Shown one piece after another: positions 8,114 through 17,331 of a stretch of 64,000 nucleotides of DNA. Numbering within the stretch: the first letter of the stretch is position 1; each line of letters starts with the position of its first letter. The position numbers were made by a program, and so were the translations under genes. The notes under the pieces were generated by a model. The model did not search any database. It worked only from the letters and a program-made list of their open reading frames with translations, and was not told where the DNA came from. Origin of the DNA: Vallitalea okinawensis (lineage in GTDB: Bacteria > Bacillota > Clostridia > Lachnospirales > PQDH01); assembly GCF_002964605.1 (NCBI RefSeq), contig NZ_PQDH01000009.1, positions 62,001-126,000 of the forward strand. Direction: 5' to 3'.

Positions 8114-9736
8114 TTATTCCATACCCATAGCAGATTTATATGCTGTTTGCATTTCATCTAATGTTTCTTGACCACCATTAGCTAAATAGGTTTCAACAAA
8201 CTCATCAAAATAATCAATTGGTTTTTCTCCTGTTACAATAGAAATAAATGCTTCAGCTGCTATTCTTCTTAAGTCAGGCGCATACTTGGAGTAAGCATCT
8301 GTTGAAGGTACTTTAGGCTGAATATAACCTTCTGTACGACCTGCAGTTAATTGGACTGCTTCTTCTACTTGCTTAGGTTTAACTTTTGCATAGAAATCTG
8401 GATTAGTAACTGGTACAAATACACCCAAACCAAATGTATTTCCTTCTATACCTTCTGGTATTAAACCAACAAAAGTATCATAACCATTGATGTTTTCAAT
8501 CTTATAGTGTTCGTTCTCAATACCTTTAAATGTCATTAAATAGTGTTCATAGTCCTTCATAGGCTCATTTGCAATCTCTAAAATCTTTTGTACTTTTGCT
8601 GGGTCTGAAGTTGCCTTTGTTGTAAACATATGTGTAGCTCCTACTTGGCCATCAGCATTTGTTCCCGAGTGACCATTTGGACCTACTGGTGGTAATCCAA
8701 ATAATACTTCTGCATCCGGGTTATTAGCTTGGAGATTTTTAAATCTTTCTACTTCTCCTTTATCATTAGAATACCAATGACCTGGATTAGCACGGCCACT
8801 TAACCCAATTCTTCCGTTATAAAATGCTTGAGATTCAGACCAATGACCAGAAGTATGTTCACTGGTTACAAATTCAGGATCAATAATACCTTTTGCATAC
8901 CAATCAGCTAAAGTAGCTAACGCTTCCTTTGTCTCTGGTTGTATACAAGCGAAGGTAGGTACACCGTCTTTTAATAATCTATTTGTACCGAACCATTCCA
9001 TGGAACTTAAATGTCCAACACCATATGCACCAAAAACCATATTCATTGCAAAGTCAGACATACCGTAAGTATCTTTCTTACCATTACCATCTGGATCTTC
9101 ATCTGCAAATTTTTGAAGCACCTCTTCAAATTCATCTATTGTGACTGGCGCTTTATCATATCCAAGGTTTTCTAACCAATCTTTTCTCCACATAACAAGA
9201 CTTGGAAAATTACCTGTACTGGAAATTTCATGGTACCCATAATTTTTTCCTTCATACATGGTACGAATCCAGTTTGATCCATCCGGGAAAAGTTCTTCAT
9301 ATGTAGCATATAATTCTGGAGCATATTCTTTAATCGTTTCTTTAGGTACTTCTCCAGCCACCCCTTGCTTAACGTAGTTACCTAAACTACCACTTTTAGG
9401 TTTAAAGATATCTGGCATATCACCACCAGCAATTCTTACATTAATGGCTTGATCAAAACCTTCTCGAGGTAGGAACCAGACTTGCATATCCACGTTAAAC
9501 TTTTCTTCTATATACTCTACTATAGGTGCACCCTCTTCAGGCTCTGCTTCTGGGTTGTAAGAAAGCCACTCAATAACCATCGGTTCTTCTTTTGCTTCTT
9601 TATTCTCTACTGTTTTATCAGCGTTACTGGTTTGGGTACCTGTTTGACTATTTGTATCTTCTTTTTCTGCACACCCTGCAAATAAAGATATACTTAATGT
9701 AATAACCAGTATAATGGATATCAATTTTTTCATCAT
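8114..9736 (-). CDS. ABC transporter extracellular solute-binding lipoprotein (LplA type)
   Basis: This 540-residue lipoprotein has a signal peptide and the lipobox LFAGC with Cys22, then a Ser/Thr/Glu-rich linker and a large family-1-type carbohydrate-binding fold. Its size and the FADEDPDGNGKKDTYGMS segment are typical of LplA-like binding proteins for oligosaccharides. It follows two permease genes in the same direction, giving permease-permease-binding protein. No ATPase is encoded here, as is usual for this class, which shares an MsmX-type ATPase encoded elsewhere. The nearby lyase suggests an acidic oligosaccharide ligand (inference). The tandem ATG start has an AGGGAGG site. Confidence 0.9.
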   Translation of the reverse strand: MMKKLISIILVITLSISLFAGCAEKEDTNSQTGTQTSNADKTVENKEAKEEPMVIEWLSYNPEAEPEEGAPIVEYIEEKFNVDMQVWFLPREGFDQAINVRIAGGDMPDIFKPKSGSLGNYVKQGVAGEVPKETIKEYAPELYATYEELFPDGSNWIRTMYEGKNYGYHEISSTGNFPSLVMWRKDWLENLGYDKAPVTIDEFEEVLQKFADEDPDGNGKKDTYGMSDFAMNMVFGAYGVGHLSSMEWFGTNRLLKDGVPTFACIQPETKEALATLADWYAKGIIDPEFVTSEHTSGHWSESQAFYNGRIGLSGRANPGHWYSNDKGEVERFKNLQANNPDAEVLFGLPPVGPNGHSGTNADGQVGATHMFTTKATSDPAKVQKILEIANEPMKDYEHYLMTFKGIENEHYKIENINGYDTFVGLIPEGIEGNTFGLGVFVPVTNPDFYAKVKPKQVEEAVQLTAGRTEGYIQPKVPSTDAYSKYAPDLRRIAAEAFISIVTGEKPIDYFDEFVETYLANGGQETLDEMQTAYKSAMGME

Positions 9737-9822
9737 AAAACCTCCCTATTTTCTATCATAATATTAATTACTTCAAATTGTAAATTCTTAATGCATCACC
9801 CCCACCAAAATTGATGTTTATA

Positions 9823-10698
9823 TTACCCCTTAAGGGAACCTACCATAACACCTTTTACAAAATACTTTTGGATAAATGGGTAAACACAAAGAATGGGTAC
9901 TGTGGCAACAAGTAATGCAGCCATTTTCATGGTTTCTGTATTAACGATAACTTGATCAATTTCAACTGCTCCCTCATCCACCTTGGTTCCTTCAAATAGA
10001 ATCATTCGTAAAACATATTGAAGTAAATGCTTAGACCGGTCTGTCATGTATAGCATGCTTGAGAACCAACTGTTCCAATGACCGACACCATACCATAAAG
10101 CTATGGTAGCAATAATAGGTTTTGATAAGGGTAAAATAATGACTAAGAAAATACGAAATAATCCTGCACCGTCTACTCTAGCTGATTCTTCTAAACTACT
10201 TGGTAAACTCATAAAAAAGTTTCGTGTAATAATCATATTATAAGATCCAACTAACCCTGGCAAGATAAACACCCACATGGAGTTGATTAATCCCAAAGAT
10301 TTATTCAGCATATAGGTTGGAATTAAACCACCACCAAAATACATGGTGAATACAATAAATGCTGTTATCATATTTCTACCAGGTAAGTTCTTTTTTGATA
10401 ATGGATAAGCACCTAAGCAAGTAAAAAATACATTAATAGCTGTTCCTAAAATGGTAACCATAATGGTATTTTTATATCCTGTCCATAATAATGAATTATT
10501 AGCTATTTTACGATATCCCTCAAATGTAATTTCCTTTGGAAATAACTTCAAACCATAGCTTGTTACTTGAGCAGGTGGACTTAATGATATGGTTATGATC
10601 TGCATAAAAGGCAATATAATAGATATACATAAAATGATTAAAACGGAATAACTTATAAAATCAACGATATAATCGTCATAGGTCTTTTTAATTCTCAT
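9823..10698 (-). CDS. Carbohydrate ABC transporter permease (YtcP/LplC type)
   Basis: This roughly 291-residue inner-membrane permease has six predicted membrane helices. The cytoplasmic coupling loop lies in SSLEESARVDGAGLFRIFLV, the EAA-like motif. The C-terminal segment PFIQKYFVKGVMVGSLKG is characteristic of the YtcP/LplC subgroup of MalG-like permeases. The start at 10698 is preferred over 10725 because GAGGGGTGAGG precedes it. It is 13 bases from the upstream permease and is followed by the binding-protein gene. Confidence 0.93.
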   Translation of the reverse strand: MRIKKTYDDYIVDFISYSVLIILCISIILPFMQIITISLSPPAQVTSYGLKLFPKEITFEGYRKIANNSLLWTGYKNTIMVTILGTAINVFFTCLGAYPLSKKNLPGRNMITAFIVFTMYFGGGLIPTYMLNKSLGLINSMWVFILPGLVGSYNMIITRNFFMSLPSSLEESARVDGAGLFRIFLVIILPLSKPIIATIALWYGVGHWNSWFSSMLYMTDRSKHLLQYVLRMILFEGTKVDEGAVEIDQVIVNTETMKMAALLVATVPILCVYPFIQKYFVKGVMVGSLKG

Positions 10699-10711
10699 AA
10701 TCCTCACCCCT

Positions 10712-11665
10712 CTACCAAATGGCATATTCTGAAACTCTTTTAGCTATACTGTTTGCAGTAATAACCAAAGCAAAAGAAATAATATTCTTAAATAAACCTA
10801 CAGCTGTAGAATAACTGTACTGTAAGTTGACTAATCCCTGCTCATACGTATAGGTAGAGATAACGTCCCCTACAGAATAGACTTTCAGATTGAGAAGGTT
10901 ATAGATTTGTTCAAAATTATCTTTAATGATACCTCCACAGGCAAAGATCAGCATAATCACCACTACTGGTTTCAATGATGGTAAAGTAATATATGTAATC
11001 TTTTGAATTCTCCTTGCACCATCAATAGATGCTGCTTCATAAAGTTGTGGATCAATACCACTGATAGCCGCCAAATAAATAATTGATCCCCAACCAACAC
11101 CTTGCCAAATACCAGAAGCTACCAAAACAGTTCTGAACCAATTAGGGTCAGCAACAAAGTAGATTGGCTCTTGACCTAATAAGGTAAGGAAATAGTTAAT
11201 AGGTCCTCTTGTTGGAGAAAGCATTTCAATAACAATCCCTGACACAATAACCCATGATAGGAAATGTGGCATATAACTAACTGTTTGAGCTACCTTTTTA
11301 AACTTAGCTGCTTTGATTTCATTAATAATTATAGCTAACAAAATTGGTGCTGGGAAACCCCATATCAACTTATAAAAACTGATAATAATCGTATTCCTAA
11401 ATACAGGCCAAAAATATAACCCAGTAAACATGGTCTTAAAATGTTCAAGCCCAACCCATTCGCTACCCATGATACCTTTCAAAGGATAAAATTCTTTAAA
11501 AGTAATAATGATACCGTACATAGGTCCATATTTGAAAATTATAAAATAAATAAGAATAGGTAATAACATTAAATAATAGCCACCATATTTTTGCATAAGA
11601 CTCTTTATGGATTGCTTCTTTGTCTTTTTTAGTTCACATTTTTGCTTGATTACTTTACTTTCCAA
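10712..11665 (-). CDS. Carbohydrate ABC transporter permease (LplB type)
   Basis: This 317-residue MalF-like permease has six membrane helices. The EAA-like loop appears as YEAASIDGARRIQKITYITLP, the site expected to contact the ATPase. With the downstream LplC-like permease it should form the heterodimeric channel of an oligosaccharide importer. The start is a TTG at 11665 preceded by AAGGGGG. It is the first gene of the transport operon; the lyase gene upstream is separated by a hairpin terminator. Confidence 0.93.
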   Translation of the reverse strand: MESKVIKQKCELKKTKKQSIKSLMQKYGGYYLMLLPILIYFIIFKYGPMYGIIITFKEFYPLKGIMGSEWVGLEHFKTMFTGLYFWPVFRNTIIISFYKLIWGFPAPILLAIIINEIKAAKFKKVAQTVSYMPHFLSWVIVSGIVIEMLSPTRGPINYFLTLLGQEPIYFVADPNWFRTVLVASGIWQGVGWGSIIYLAAISGIDPQLYEAASIDGARRIQKITYITLPSLKPVVVIMLIFACGGIIKDNFEQIYNLLNLKVYSVGDVISTYTYEQGLVNLQYSYSTAVGLFKNIISFALVITANSIAKRVSEYAIW

Positions 11666-11855
11666 GCCAATCCCCCTTCATAAGCATTCGTTAATTTGTG
11701 TCAAAATCATCTTATCAACTTTCCATCCATAATAGAATCTATAAGAATAATCTACATTCAAAAAAACTGTAAAAATTGCCTATTTGCAAGGGGTGTCATA
11801 ACTTTTATTTAAAATTTTTGATATGGTTTCAAAAAAGTGATATCAGTTATTTTAA

Positions 11856-11890
11856 AAGAACTTGCTGCATTTGACTACTAGCAAGTTCTT
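11856..11890 (-). terminator. Hairpin terminator after the heparinase-type gene
   Basis: An 11-base perfect inverted repeat (AAGAACTTGCT/AGCAAGTTCTT) around a 13-base loop, followed on the minus strand by TTTTAAAATAA. It separates the lyase from the permease operon. In the remaining 190 bases before the permease I see no clean promoter. Confidence 0.65.
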
Positions 11891-11952
11891 CATTTTAATA
11901 AGTCTTTTGGATCAATTGATTATACTTTTGACTTGACGGTGAATATCATTAA

Positions 11953-13830
11953 TTAATTGTTCATATGAAATCTGTAACATACGATTTCTTCTTTAAAAGA
12001 CCTTTTACTTATTAACTGTAACCGATAAAGAGTATTCCCCCAACTGTTGATTAGTTTGTTATCCGTTAAATCCATTTTTTCATAGATCATATCAAATAGG
12101 TGGGCGTCATATTCTAGGGTCACTAAATCTCCACCATCCACCTCTAATAAAAGGGTTCTTCCTTCATTTTGCACTGGTTTATTTTTCAACATGAATGTAA
12201 GACTAATTTCTTCTTCCTTCTTCAGCTTAAAATCTTCTACAACACTTACTGAAGAAGTCTTTCTATCCAACTGAACTTGCCTTATCCACTTTTCTACACC
12301 AGCTTCATCCGGATAAGCTCCGGCTATGTCTAAAGTCATACCGCTTGTATCCTCATAATCATAATAGCTAACATCCTTAGCTCTATATTCTATACCATTT
12401 ATTTGTTCTACTCCTCCTATTATAGGTAGGTTATGATAAGCAGATTGTGTGTTCCATATGGTATAGCGATCAGGTCCAAAAGTTTTCTTTGTATAGCTTT
12501 TTGCACCTACATCTATTACTAAGGGTTCTCCGTTATAAGATACAATGAAATGCCCCACATCATTATGATTGTGACTCTCCTCATTGTACCCACCTTTCAT
12601 ACCTACAAAGAACCCCTTACCTTTCTCCTCCATTTCTCTTGTAACAAGGACTTGGATATCCTTAAAGATAGAAGTCTTACCGTTCAGTGATGGTTGTGGC
12701 TCATAGGTAATCATTTCATCAATATTGAATAGATAAGGCAGCCCTCTTAGTACGCCAAAATTTGCAGCACAACGCATACCAATCTTATCGTATAAAGAAC
12801 GTCCTAAATTCATCATCTCTATACTGTTCACATCTTTACCATAGCGGAAAATCAATTCATATTCAGGATTAAGATAAGGTCCACTATCCGCAAAATTAAA
12901 GAAATAGTTGGACACAATGTTCACTTTAGCAGGGAATTCTCCAACCCTTTTCACTTTTTGATTTGAATAAAAATTTAACTTACCCTTCGTCGCTCTATTA
13001 ATAATATCTATACAATCATGTAATGATCCAGCTGCCCTTCCCCAATAAGTAGGACCTTCATCACATCCTCCATCTTCACCATAGATATTAAGGAAGTTAT
13101 CCATAATCTGGAGGGTTTTATACATAGCTTCAGCTTTTAAGTGAATATCTTCTTCCACAAGCAGTATGGTCATCATACAATTAGATGCGCACCAAGGAGC
13201 CCAGTTATTCACTTTTTTACTTCCAAAACCCATCCACCACCATTGACGATTATAGATATAAGGCGTAATAATTCTTCTCTTTAATTCACTATAAATTCTT
13301 TGACAGATGACTGGTGATATATCATCCAACTTTTCTTTTAATAAATGGTATGTAAATCCTAGCAAGACAGCAATTTCACCAGCCGCTAAATCAATGGCTT
13401 CTTGATCATGTCTCGGAAGAAGAGGTCCATCTTTTTCTGGTCTTCTATATAAATAGTAATGCTCAGGAGGAACCCATGATGTCTGCTCACATAAAAGCCA
13501 GACTGCGTTGATAATATCATTTAAGTATGTACCTTGGTTTTCAATACATTCTGCTAATAATAGATGAGTTAATGCTGTCCTTCTTAAACCTTCCGGTTCA
13601 TTATAATGACTTCTTTTACCCGTCACTCTATAATTGAGTATGTCCGTAGCTTGAATAGCTGGCAGCATAAATCCTACATATTGCTGAGCATTCTCTATAA
13701 CAAAATCCTTTGCTTTCTGGTTTACTCCCTCCCACTCTTTCCTTTCTTTAATGGATGGATAAGGCTGAAACTTACCTGCTTCTTGTAAAATAATAATAAG
13801 CTCTTCATATGTTACATCTTTTGAAAACAT
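11953..13830 (-). CDS. Heparinase II/III family polysaccharide lyase
   Basis: This protein of about 625 residues has an N-terminal alpha/alpha-toroid region (W/Y-rich; RQWWWMGFGSKKVNNWAPWC) and a C-terminal beta-sandwich with the family signature ESHNHNDVGHF and DVGAKSYTKKTF. The His/Asn/Tyr residues there are those expected for beta-elimination of uronic-acid polysaccharides. No signal peptide is seen, so a cytoplasmic role on imported oligosaccharides is likely. The start at 13830 is chosen because AAAGGAAGG precedes it; an ATG at 13851 has no ribosome site. It lies just upstream of an LplBC-type importer. The exact substrate (alginate, heparin-like or other) cannot be read from the sequence. 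Confidence 0.87.
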   Translation of the reverse strand: MFSKDVTYEELIIILQEAGKFQPYPSIKERKEWEGVNQKAKDFVIENAQQYVGFMLPAIQATDILNYRVTGKRSHYNEPEGLRRTALTHLLLAECIENQGTYLNDIINAVWLLCEQTSWVPPEHYYLYRRPEKDGPLLPRHDQEAIDLAAGEIAVLLGFTYHLLKEKLDDISPVICQRIYSELKRRIITPYIYNRQWWWMGFGSKKVNNWAPWCASNCMMTILLVEEDIHLKAEAMYKTLQIMDNFLNIYGEDGGCDEGPTYWGRAAGSLHDCIDIINRATKGKLNFYSNQKVKRVGEFPAKVNIVSNYFFNFADSGPYLNPEYELIFRYGKDVNSIEMMNLGRSLYDKIGMRCAANFGVLRGLPYLFNIDEMITYEPQPSLNGKTSIFKDIQVLVTREMEEKGKGFFVGMKGGYNEESHNHNDVGHFIVSYNGEPLVIDVGAKSYTKKTFGPDRYTIWNTQSAYHNLPIIGGVEQINGIEYRAKDVSYYDYEDTSGMTLDIAGAYPDEAGVEKWIRQVQLDRKTSSVSVVEDFKLKKEEEISLTFMLKNKPVQNEGRTLLLEVDGGDLVTLEYDAHLFDMIYEKMDLTDNKLINSWGNTLYRLQLISKRSFKEEIVCYRFHMNN

Positions 13831-14104
13831 GTCTTTATGCCTTCCTTTCATTTATGTCTTAGTTAGATTCTATCACCCCTATAATTTAGAAACTATCTAC
13901 AAAAATTTGCGCCTCTTACTTCTAACGAGACTGATGTAGAAATCCTGCTTCAAACAGCTACCTAGCTAAAAAGTAACATGCTATCAAATAATTGATAGAG
14001 CTAAAGTCGTCTTCCTTTGGAAATTTGTATCCTTAGGAAAGTTTCCTTGATATTAACTATTTGATTTTGATTAATCGATTGAATTATATGATTTTCCTGT
14101 AAGA
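13831..14104 (-). promoter_or_regulatory. Leader/regulatory region of the heparinase gene with clustered palindromes
   Basis: This 270-base gap contains three short inverted repeats: CTATCAA/TTGATAG (13981-13998), TTCC/GGAA (14012-14022) and AGGAAA/TTTCCT (14035-14047). No coding frame or clear promoter is visible. The repeats could be operators or leader hairpins. Confidence 0.35.
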
Positions 14105-14135
14105 CAAAAAAAACAGCACCTCTAAAGATGCTGTT
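14105..14135 (-). terminator. Terminator overlapping the larE stop codon
   Basis: On the minus strand AACAGCA pairs with TGCTGTT and is followed by eight T residues. The larE stop codon (14122-14124) lies inside the loop, so transcription ends immediately after larE. Confidence 0.85.
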
Positions 14136-14916
14136 CACCATTAAAACTTCCCATTTTATAACCTTCCATATCCAATGTTACATATTTAAAACCAGTAGCT
14201 TTTATATCTTGTGAAATTTTCTTCATTAATTCTTGATCAAATAATTGACTCATCCTATTGCTATCTACTTCTATTCTTGCTAAGTCACCATGTTTTCTTA
14301 CTCTTACAGCCTTAAAGTCATAACTAAACAATACCTTTTCAGCTTCTTCAATCATTTTAATAGCTTCTATTTCCAGCTTTGTTCCAAAGGGTAAACGTGT
14401 TAATAGACAAGCATAGGCAGGTTTATTCCATGTGGGTAAGCCCAAGGATTGGGACATGGACCTAATATCATTCTTTGTCCATTTACATTCTAATAAAGGA
14501 CTTCTTATACCTAACTCTTGAAGAGCCTTCATTCCCGGACGGTAGTCTTTTGTGTCATCAAAATTACTTCCGTCTATGACATAATTATATCCTTCTTTCA
14601 TGGCTTTCTCTTTGATCTTAGTGAAAATATAGGTTTTACACAGATAACAGCGTTCTTTTGGATTATCCTTGATAGCATCCATGATACCCACTTCAATAAA
14701 ATCATGAGTGACACCCATAATCTCAGACATATTTTTCGATTCCTCTAATTCCCAACCTGGTATATAGGGTGATTTCACTGTCACTGCTTTTACCTGATCA
14801 CCTAGAGCATCCTTTGCAGCTCTTAGTAAAAAAGTACTATCTACACCTCCAGAAAAAGCAACGAGAACACTGCCTAGCTCTTGTAAGTGGTCAATTAATT
14901 GACTATACTTATTCAT
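14122..14916 (-). CDS. larE: Nickel-pincer cofactor sulfur-transferase LarE
   Basis: This 264-residue PP-loop enzyme has SGGVDS at residues 22-27. LarE adenylates the carboxylates of the LarB product and inserts sulfur to make the pincer dithio-acid. Cys90 and Cys93 form a CxxC (ERCYLC) and Cys170 (PAYACLLTR) sits where the sacrificial cysteine lies in the single-Cys enzyme. Three cysteines suggest the iron-sulfur cluster-dependent class rather than the sacrificial class (inference). The start at 14916 has GGAGG five bases upstream and overlaps the end of larC by eight bases, showing translational coupling. Confidence 0.95.
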   Translation of the reverse strand: MNKYSQLIDHLQELGSVLVAFSGGVDSTFLLRAAKDALGDQVKAVTVKSPYIPGWELEESKNMSEIMGVTHDFIEVGIMDAIKDNPKERCYLCKTYIFTKIKEKAMKEGYNYVIDGSNFDDTKDYRPGMKALQELGIRSPLLECKWTKNDIRSMSQSLGLPTWNKPAYACLLTRLPFGTKLEIEAIKMIEEAEKVLFSYDFKAVRVRKHGDLARIEVDSNRMSQLFDQELMKKISQDIKATGFKYVTLDMEGYKMGSFNGEQHL

Positions 14917-16111
14917 CTTTTCCTCCATTATTTACGGCTTCATAAACCTTTCTTATGGGAATATTGTACTTGATGGCTAGCTTCTTACATTCATCATATT
15001 CTGGTTTTTGCTTGATGACTTCTCCATTGAAAATAGCTTGTTTAACGGAAATTGGACCAAATTTTGTTTCTACCTTTTGTAACTGTCGCTTAAGCATGAT
15101 CTTTTTCACGTCAAACTGACGTACACCTAAGGTTGTTGTTTCTAATAGTAAGATCTTCTTAATTAATTCTACTTGTTTCTTTGAGGTTAATACACTTAAC
15201 TTGACAGCTGGACGACCTTTTTTCATTAAAATATTGGTCTTGGTGACATCCAATGCTCCTCCCTCAAATAACTTTTCTTCTATATAACCGTACCATTCTG
15301 GGTTCATATCATCGATGTTGGCTTCGAGAATGATTTGATGGTCTTCAACATAATCAGCAACACATTTTTTTTCATCTTCAGCTAAATAAACCCTCAGTAC
15401 ATTAGGAATTGCAAAGTCTTTGGTTCCTACTCCATAGCCAATCTTCATGATTTGAAATTGTTTCTTATCAGAATACTCATGAACGTTAGCTTTCAAAATG
15501 GCTGCACCTGTAGGAGTTGTGGCTTCGCCGTCTATACCACCTATGTTGATAGGAATCCCCTTTAAGATTTCTACTGTTGCTGGAGCCGGCACTGGTATTG
15601 TACCATGGGCACACTTCACAAAACCTGAACCTACCTCTATTGAAGAGGCTAGGACACGGTCAACTTGTAGATATTCTAAACATATAGCCGCACCTACCAT
15701 ATCAACAATTGCATCGACGGCACCAACTTCATGAAAATGAATTTCATCCATGGTCTTTCCATGTACTTTAGCCTCAGCTTTTGCCACTTCCACAAACATA
15801 GCCATACTTCTTTGCTTAACAGCATTACTCAACTTGCTTCCATTAATAATTTCACGTATGTCCTTTAAATGGCGATGATGGTGATGGTGGTGTTCTCCTT
15901 GGTGATGGTGTTCTTTAAGGATAACATCAACTTTTGTTCCTTCAATGCCCATCTTATTTCTTTTGGAAACGGATAATTCAAATTCATCTCTAATTGAAAG
16001 CTGACTTAGTGCCTCTCTTAGATGTCCTTCATCTACACCTAAATCTAGTAAAGCTCCTAAGTTCATATCTCCACTAATACCAGCAAAACAATCATAATAA
16101 AGTACACGCAT
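14909..16111 (-). CDS. larC: Nickel-pincer cofactor nickel insertase LarC (single frame)
   Basis: This 400-residue protein inserts nickel into the pincer cofactor precursor in a CTP-dependent step. It starts MRVLYYDCFAGISGDMNLGA and has a His-rich metal-handling stretch (HHHQGEHHHHHHRH, around residues 68-81) and the HFHEVGAVDAIVD motif. In Lactiplantibacillus larC is made from two overlapping frames by a programmed frameshift; here both halves are one continuous frame. The start at 16111 has AGGAGG ten bases away; the GTG at 16120 is too close to it. It is followed directly by larE, while larB is 5 kb away. Confidence 0.95.
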   Translation of the reverse strand: MRVLYYDCFAGISGDMNLGALLDLGVDEGHLREALSQLSIRDEFELSVSKRNKMGIEGTKVDVILKEHHHQGEHHHHHHRHLKDIREIINGSKLSNAVKQRSMAMFVEVAKAEAKVHGKTMDEIHFHEVGAVDAIVDMVGAAICLEYLQVDRVLASSIEVGSGFVKCAHGTIPVPAPATVEILKGIPINIGGIDGEATTPTGAAILKANVHEYSDKKQFQIMKIGYGVGTKDFAIPNVLRVYLAEDEKKCVADYVEDHQIILEANIDDMNPEWYGYIEEKLFEGGALDVTKTNILMKKGRPAVKLSVLTSKKQVELIKKILLLETTTLGVRQFDVKKIMLKRQLQKVETKFGPISVKQAIFNGEVIKQKPEYDECKKLAIKYNIPIRKVYEAVNNGGKDE

Positions 16112-16187
16112 TAAAGACACTCCTCCTCAATAACTTCTTTACTTAGCAATCTATTGATTATTCTCAAACAAGCTTCTTGATAAGATT

Positions 16188-16217
16188 AAAAAGGTACATG
16201 AACCTGAATCATGTACC
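16188..16217 (-). terminator. Terminator after the PspC-like gene pair
   Basis: On the minus strand GGTACATG pairs with CATGTACC around a nine-base loop and is followed by TTTTTAATC. It separates the membrane-protein pair from larC. Confidence 0.8.
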
Positions 16218-16274
16218 CTATAATTCTTTATTTTATTTACTTGATATGGTTAGTAGATGTAAGACATTTAATAA

Positions 16275-16547
16275 CTAGCATATGGACATTATCTGTGATA
16301 CTGATCCAAAAAGATCTGGGTACATTGTATAACCAACTAATACTAAAGCAGCATAAGCAACTATACTGGCCCATTTAACCCATTCATTCTTGAAAATTAC
16401 ATTGATACCAATGAGAATTAAGATGACTGGCCACATATCAATAGCATAACTAATCACATGAGAGTCGATAAGATCTAAACTCATCAATAAAAAGACTACC
16501 CCTACTATTATTAATAAAAGACCATTAGTCACTTTTTGTTTATTCAT
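16275..16547 (-). CDS. Small membrane protein, LiaF/DUF5668-like transmembrane region
   Basis: This 90-residue hydrophobic protein has three or four membrane helices (LLLIIVGVVFLLMSLDLID and MWPVILILIGINVIF), resembling the N-terminal membrane module of LiaF-like envelope-stress proteins. The start at 16547 has an AGAGGGGG site and overlaps the end of the PspC gene by eight bases, so the two are translationally coupled. Its function is not known; a membrane-stress role is suggested only by the partner. Confidence 0.7.
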   Translation of the reverse strand: MNKQKVTNGLLLIIVGVVFLLMSLDLIDSHVISYAIDMWPVILILIGINVIFKNEWVKWASIVAYAALVLVGYTMYPDLFGSVSQIMSIC

Positions 16548-16959
16548 TTGAATTCCCCCTCTTACCAGTAATAATAACATAGCATCCAAGTAAAATTAAT
16601 GCCACCGAAATAACAATATCAAAACCTAAAAATTGCGGGAAAATAATCTCAAGTAAGAAGTAAGCTCCTGCTACAATAAAAACTAAACCAGCTAACATAT
16701 TACGATTTTTAGGATCTATTCCACGTTTCTCACCATTATGGCCATTATTGATTTCAACATCAATAATATATTCCCCATTATTAGAAGGGATGATTAAAGC
16801 CATAACTAAATAGATTAAAATACCTATACCATCTAAAAAACTAGCTAAAACAAAAATAATTCGAATAATACTTGGATCTACACCTAAGTACTCTCCAAGC
16901 CCACCACAAACACCAAACATGATTTTATTATTTCTAGACTTATATAATTTCTCTCTCAT
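16540..16959 (-). CDS. PspC domain membrane protein
   Basis: This 139-residue protein has an N-terminal PspC domain (KLYKSRNNKIMFGVCGGLGE, then LGVDPSIIRIIFVLASF, residues about 1-60), a polar loop, and two further membrane helices. PspC proteins sense membrane or envelope stress in phage-shock-type systems. The start at 16959 is set by GGGAGG; an upstream ATG lacks a site. The next gene overlaps its end. No pspA-like gene is visible in the window. Confidence 0.9.
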   Translation of the reverse strand: MREKLYKSRNNKIMFGVCGGLGEYLGVDPSIIRIIFVLASFLDGIGILIYLVMALIIPSNNGEYIIDVEINNGHNGEKRGIDPKNRNMLAGLVFIVAGAYFLLEIIFPQFLGFDIVISVALILLGCYVIITGKRGNSNE

Positions 16960-17185
16960 AAACCAACCTCCCATTCAATGACCTTAATCACTATCCTTAT
17001 TTTATCAAACTTTTCCAATTTGAGAAACCCCTAATCTTAACGATTCTCCTATTTTACTACAATTAGATATCAGATAATATACTTTTTATCGATCGAAAAA
17101 ATCTTATTTAATAAAACCTCTCCCTGCGGGTAAAAATAAAAATATATGGCTTAAACAAGTAATAGGACAAAGTTCTTAAAAACAG

Positions 17186-17214
17186 TTGACGACAATTAAA
17201 TTTTGTGTTAAATT
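17186..17214 (+). promoter_or_regulatory. Promoter of the flavodiiron protein gene
   Basis: TTGACG (17186-17191), 17 bases, then TAAATT (17209-17214), about 115 bases before the start codon. The PerR/Fur-type box begins nine bases after the -10. The rest of the 370-base divergent gap (16960-17331) shows no gene; a weaker minus-strand TTGTAG-17-TAAGAT may serve the PspC gene. Confidence 0.65.
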
Positions 17215-17223
17215 ATTGTTAGG

Positions 17224-17238
17224 GAATAATGATTATCG
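17224..17238 (+). promoter_or_regulatory. PerR/Fur-type operator upstream of the flavodiiron gene
   Basis: The sequence GAATAATGATTATCG has the 7-1-7 form with an exact ATAAT-N-ATTAT core, as in Bacillus PerR and Fur boxes. Its place at the expected transcription start suits repression. Which of the two regulators binds cannot be told from the site. Confidence 0.65.
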
Positions 17239-17331
17239 ACTAATAATTGTCTTAAATTTATCAATCTTCTTTTAGTGACCATTGATAACTTTACTGTGCA
17301 ATTCTTATAAATATGGAAGGGACGTGGATTT

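Noticed and set aside
14909-16111. Programmed frameshift in larC
   Set aside because: The frame is continuous over 400 codons with both LarC regions present, so no shift is needed.
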